Of a stretch of DNA of 64,000 bases, positions 62,317 to 64,000 are shown one piece after another. How positions within the stretch are numbered: the stretch's first letter is position 1; each line of letters begins with the position of its first letter. Both the position numbers and the translations under genes were made by a program. Source of the stretch: Homarus americanus (taxonomy: Eukaryota > Arthropoda > Malacostraca > Decapoda > Nephropidae); the NCBI RefSeq assembly GCF_018991925.1, contig NW_024727654.1:1-64000 (forward strand). The letters run 5' to 3'. The notes beneath the pieces are model-generated. The model was not told the origin of the DNA, ran no database searches, and saw nothing but the letters and a program-made list of their open reading frames with translations.

Positions 62317-63900
62317 GAGCGTTTGTACTGAGTTATAAAGAGGTGTGATAAGTGAAGCCTCGAACCTTTCCTGCGTGAGGCTGCTGTTGGTCATTGTGGC
62401 TTCTAGTAGAGATTTAAAGATGACCAAGTACTTGTGTTGTGTTGTGTTGTGTTGTGTTGGGAGGAAGTACAGCACCGGTAGTAGCAGCTGTTGCACGGTT
62501 ACGGGTGGCTCCTGCTCTACAATATGTCCCCCTCGTCATTAATCGTGAGTGTTTAGGGTGTCATACACCTGGTTGGGAGGCAGGTGTGTGGCGGCGTTTA
62601 ATTACCCAGGTGTTGCCCGCCCCACATGATAGTCTACCTGGCCTCGGAGTTCTTTACAAGAGTCGTAAGTTCCATTTCTCTCGTATTATGGTAGTTTGAG
62701 AATGTAAATTACCACAAAAAAGATGATGGCCGATTTGATGTCGAAATTACACTTGAGAATTGATTGTAAAGATTTGTTTCTCACGTTCTCTCTTAAGGGA
62801 AAATAGATAACGCACGACACTTACTGAATCCGGGTCTGAGTCCCACACAGCAGCTTTTATGGTGGCCACACTGCAGGTGAGGTGGGGGGGGGGGGCTTGA
62901 GGTGGGGGCCAGATAGGTGCAGGGATGTCAGGGGAGAGAGCAGGAGATATGGGCGCCCTCTGGCTTAACTGATACCTAAATTAATTGGTGTGAAGGTGAG
63001 GGACTACATGAACTAGGGCGAGTAGAGAGAGTGGTGGTGTGGTGGAGGGGGTAGTGTATCAGATAGATGATTCCGTTCACTAATCCCGTTAATGTTCTTA
63101 TGGTCTCCTGTAACCACCACACCCACCTTCCCCTCCACCCGGGAACGAGGGAGTGTCGGGGGTCGAGGGGAGAACATCCACACATATGGATCAACACAGA
63201 GGATGGCTGATAGACCGACACAGTTATGTGAGGTGGCTCGTGTGGGATGACGGTGGACCAACCAAGGATGAGCGGGTCTATACAAATGGTCCCTCATAAT
63301 ATATGTGTGTGTGTCGCCAGGAAGAGCTACACTGTTGTTGTTTGAATTACCCCCAGACCCTCGATTAGTGGCGGCATACACGTACTCTACCTGGCGACGA
63401 CACCGGAGCTCTTCCTACCTGTGTGGCTTCACCTGCGACTTAGTTATGGTGATAATGCTGAGTGGTGGGTTGCGAGTCGTAACAGCCAAGTGAATCAGGA
63501 ACCTTTTGGATAAACATGTCAAGTTCTCTCTTGAAGATCATCCCTGGACTCCCGAGTGTGTGTGATGACATTATTATTCTGGCTGGGTGGTGGCTGTGTG
63601 TGTGTGTCACCTTGTGAAGGTTAGTGGAACCCTTCCTCGTCCTTCGGTAAAGATGAGTGTTTTGTTGTGTTCCCTCACATGATAGTCAGTCGTGAGTCAC
63701 CTGCCAGTATTGTTCTTGGGTCGGGCTACGCCTCCGACTCTGCCATGCAGCTCACACCAGTTTCTTTCACTTGGTCATTATATTATTGTTCCTTATTATT
63801 ATTACGAACAAACATTACGTCATCATTGTGTCATGTAAGCTGAGGTTTCATTTTTTGGGGGTATTAACGGAAAGTAACTTATCCTAATCTATCCTAACGT
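62317..63900. other. 1.6 kb without a supported gene
   Basis: Mixed DNA. (TTGTG)n at 62,430-62,458, a G run at 62,884-62,895, and short open frames only. Inverted pairs GTCGCCAGG / CCTGGCGAC and AGGAAGAGCT / AGCTCTTCCT occur between about 63,314 and 63,418. No coding gene is supported. Confidence 0.45.
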
Positions 63901-64000
63901 TATCTGAACTTATCTAGCCTCTCTCTTTCACTCCCTCACCCTCTCTCGCCCTCACTCACCCCCCTCACTCACCCCCTCACTCACCTCACACCCACCTCAC
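63901..64000. repeat. CTCACTCACCCC-type repeat at window end
   Basis: CCCTCACTCACC units repeated about six times up to the edge. The array probably continues outside the window. Confidence 0.8.

Overview
The window reads as intergenic or intronic DNA of an arthropod, most likely a decapod crustacean. Four things point there. Dinucleotide and trinucleotide microsatellites are very dense and long: (TG)n, (GA)n, (AT)n and (AAT)n. Degenerate tracts of the arthropod telomere pentamer TTAGG/CCTAA are scattered through it. There are 5'-truncated non-LTR retrotransposon tails and Tc1/mariner-type relics. Almost no protein-coding signal is present. There is no bacterial operon structure, rRNA or convincing functional tRNA. 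The exact species cannot be told from the sequence alone. LAYOUT: 1-8 kb holds a G-rich minisatellite (230-935), a 16-bp array (4,317-4,585), a 132-bp (GT)n run and about 3.4 kb of plain DNA. 8-17 kb has a truncated jockey-like retrotransposon tail (family B, copy B1), pyrimidine tracts, a 13-bp array and a GTCGAC-rich array. 17-23 kb is dominated by one 5.5-kb minisatellite with a 22-bp unit. It is followed at once by a dead 696-bp Tc1/mariner element with intact terminal repeats. 25-36 kb is a patchwork of two more family B tails, a tRNA-like SINE candidate, a 19-bp palindrome-bearing array, a 32-bp array, 25-bp arrays and G-rich tracts. 37.9-39.2 kb holds the best gene candidate: a first exon with a signal peptide and a uORF abutting its start, followed by a Ser/Arg-rich exon with a good splice donor. 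40-48 kb contains family B copy B4, a homopyrimidine array, two CR1-like retrotransposon tails (family A, copies A1 and A2) and a 214-bp palindromic MITE. 48-64 kb contains many minisatellites (33, 21, 17, 161, 30, 20 and 31 bp), a candidate exon resembling the start of an NTF2-like domain (53.6 kb), retrotransposon copy A3, a pair of inverted telomere-like tracts, and more microsatellites. Nothing here works as a pathway. The window is best understood as a record of tandem-repeat amplification and decayed transposons around at most one or two real exons. The points most worth following are these: family B copies all sit at GT/AC-rich sites; the Tc1/mariner relic carries a 127-bp intron-like interruption; the 31-bp array appears to have a short seed copy 16 kb away; and the E-box CAGGTG recurs in two unrelated arrays. 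Most long open reading frames in the window are low-complexity readings of repeats and were not annotated as genes.
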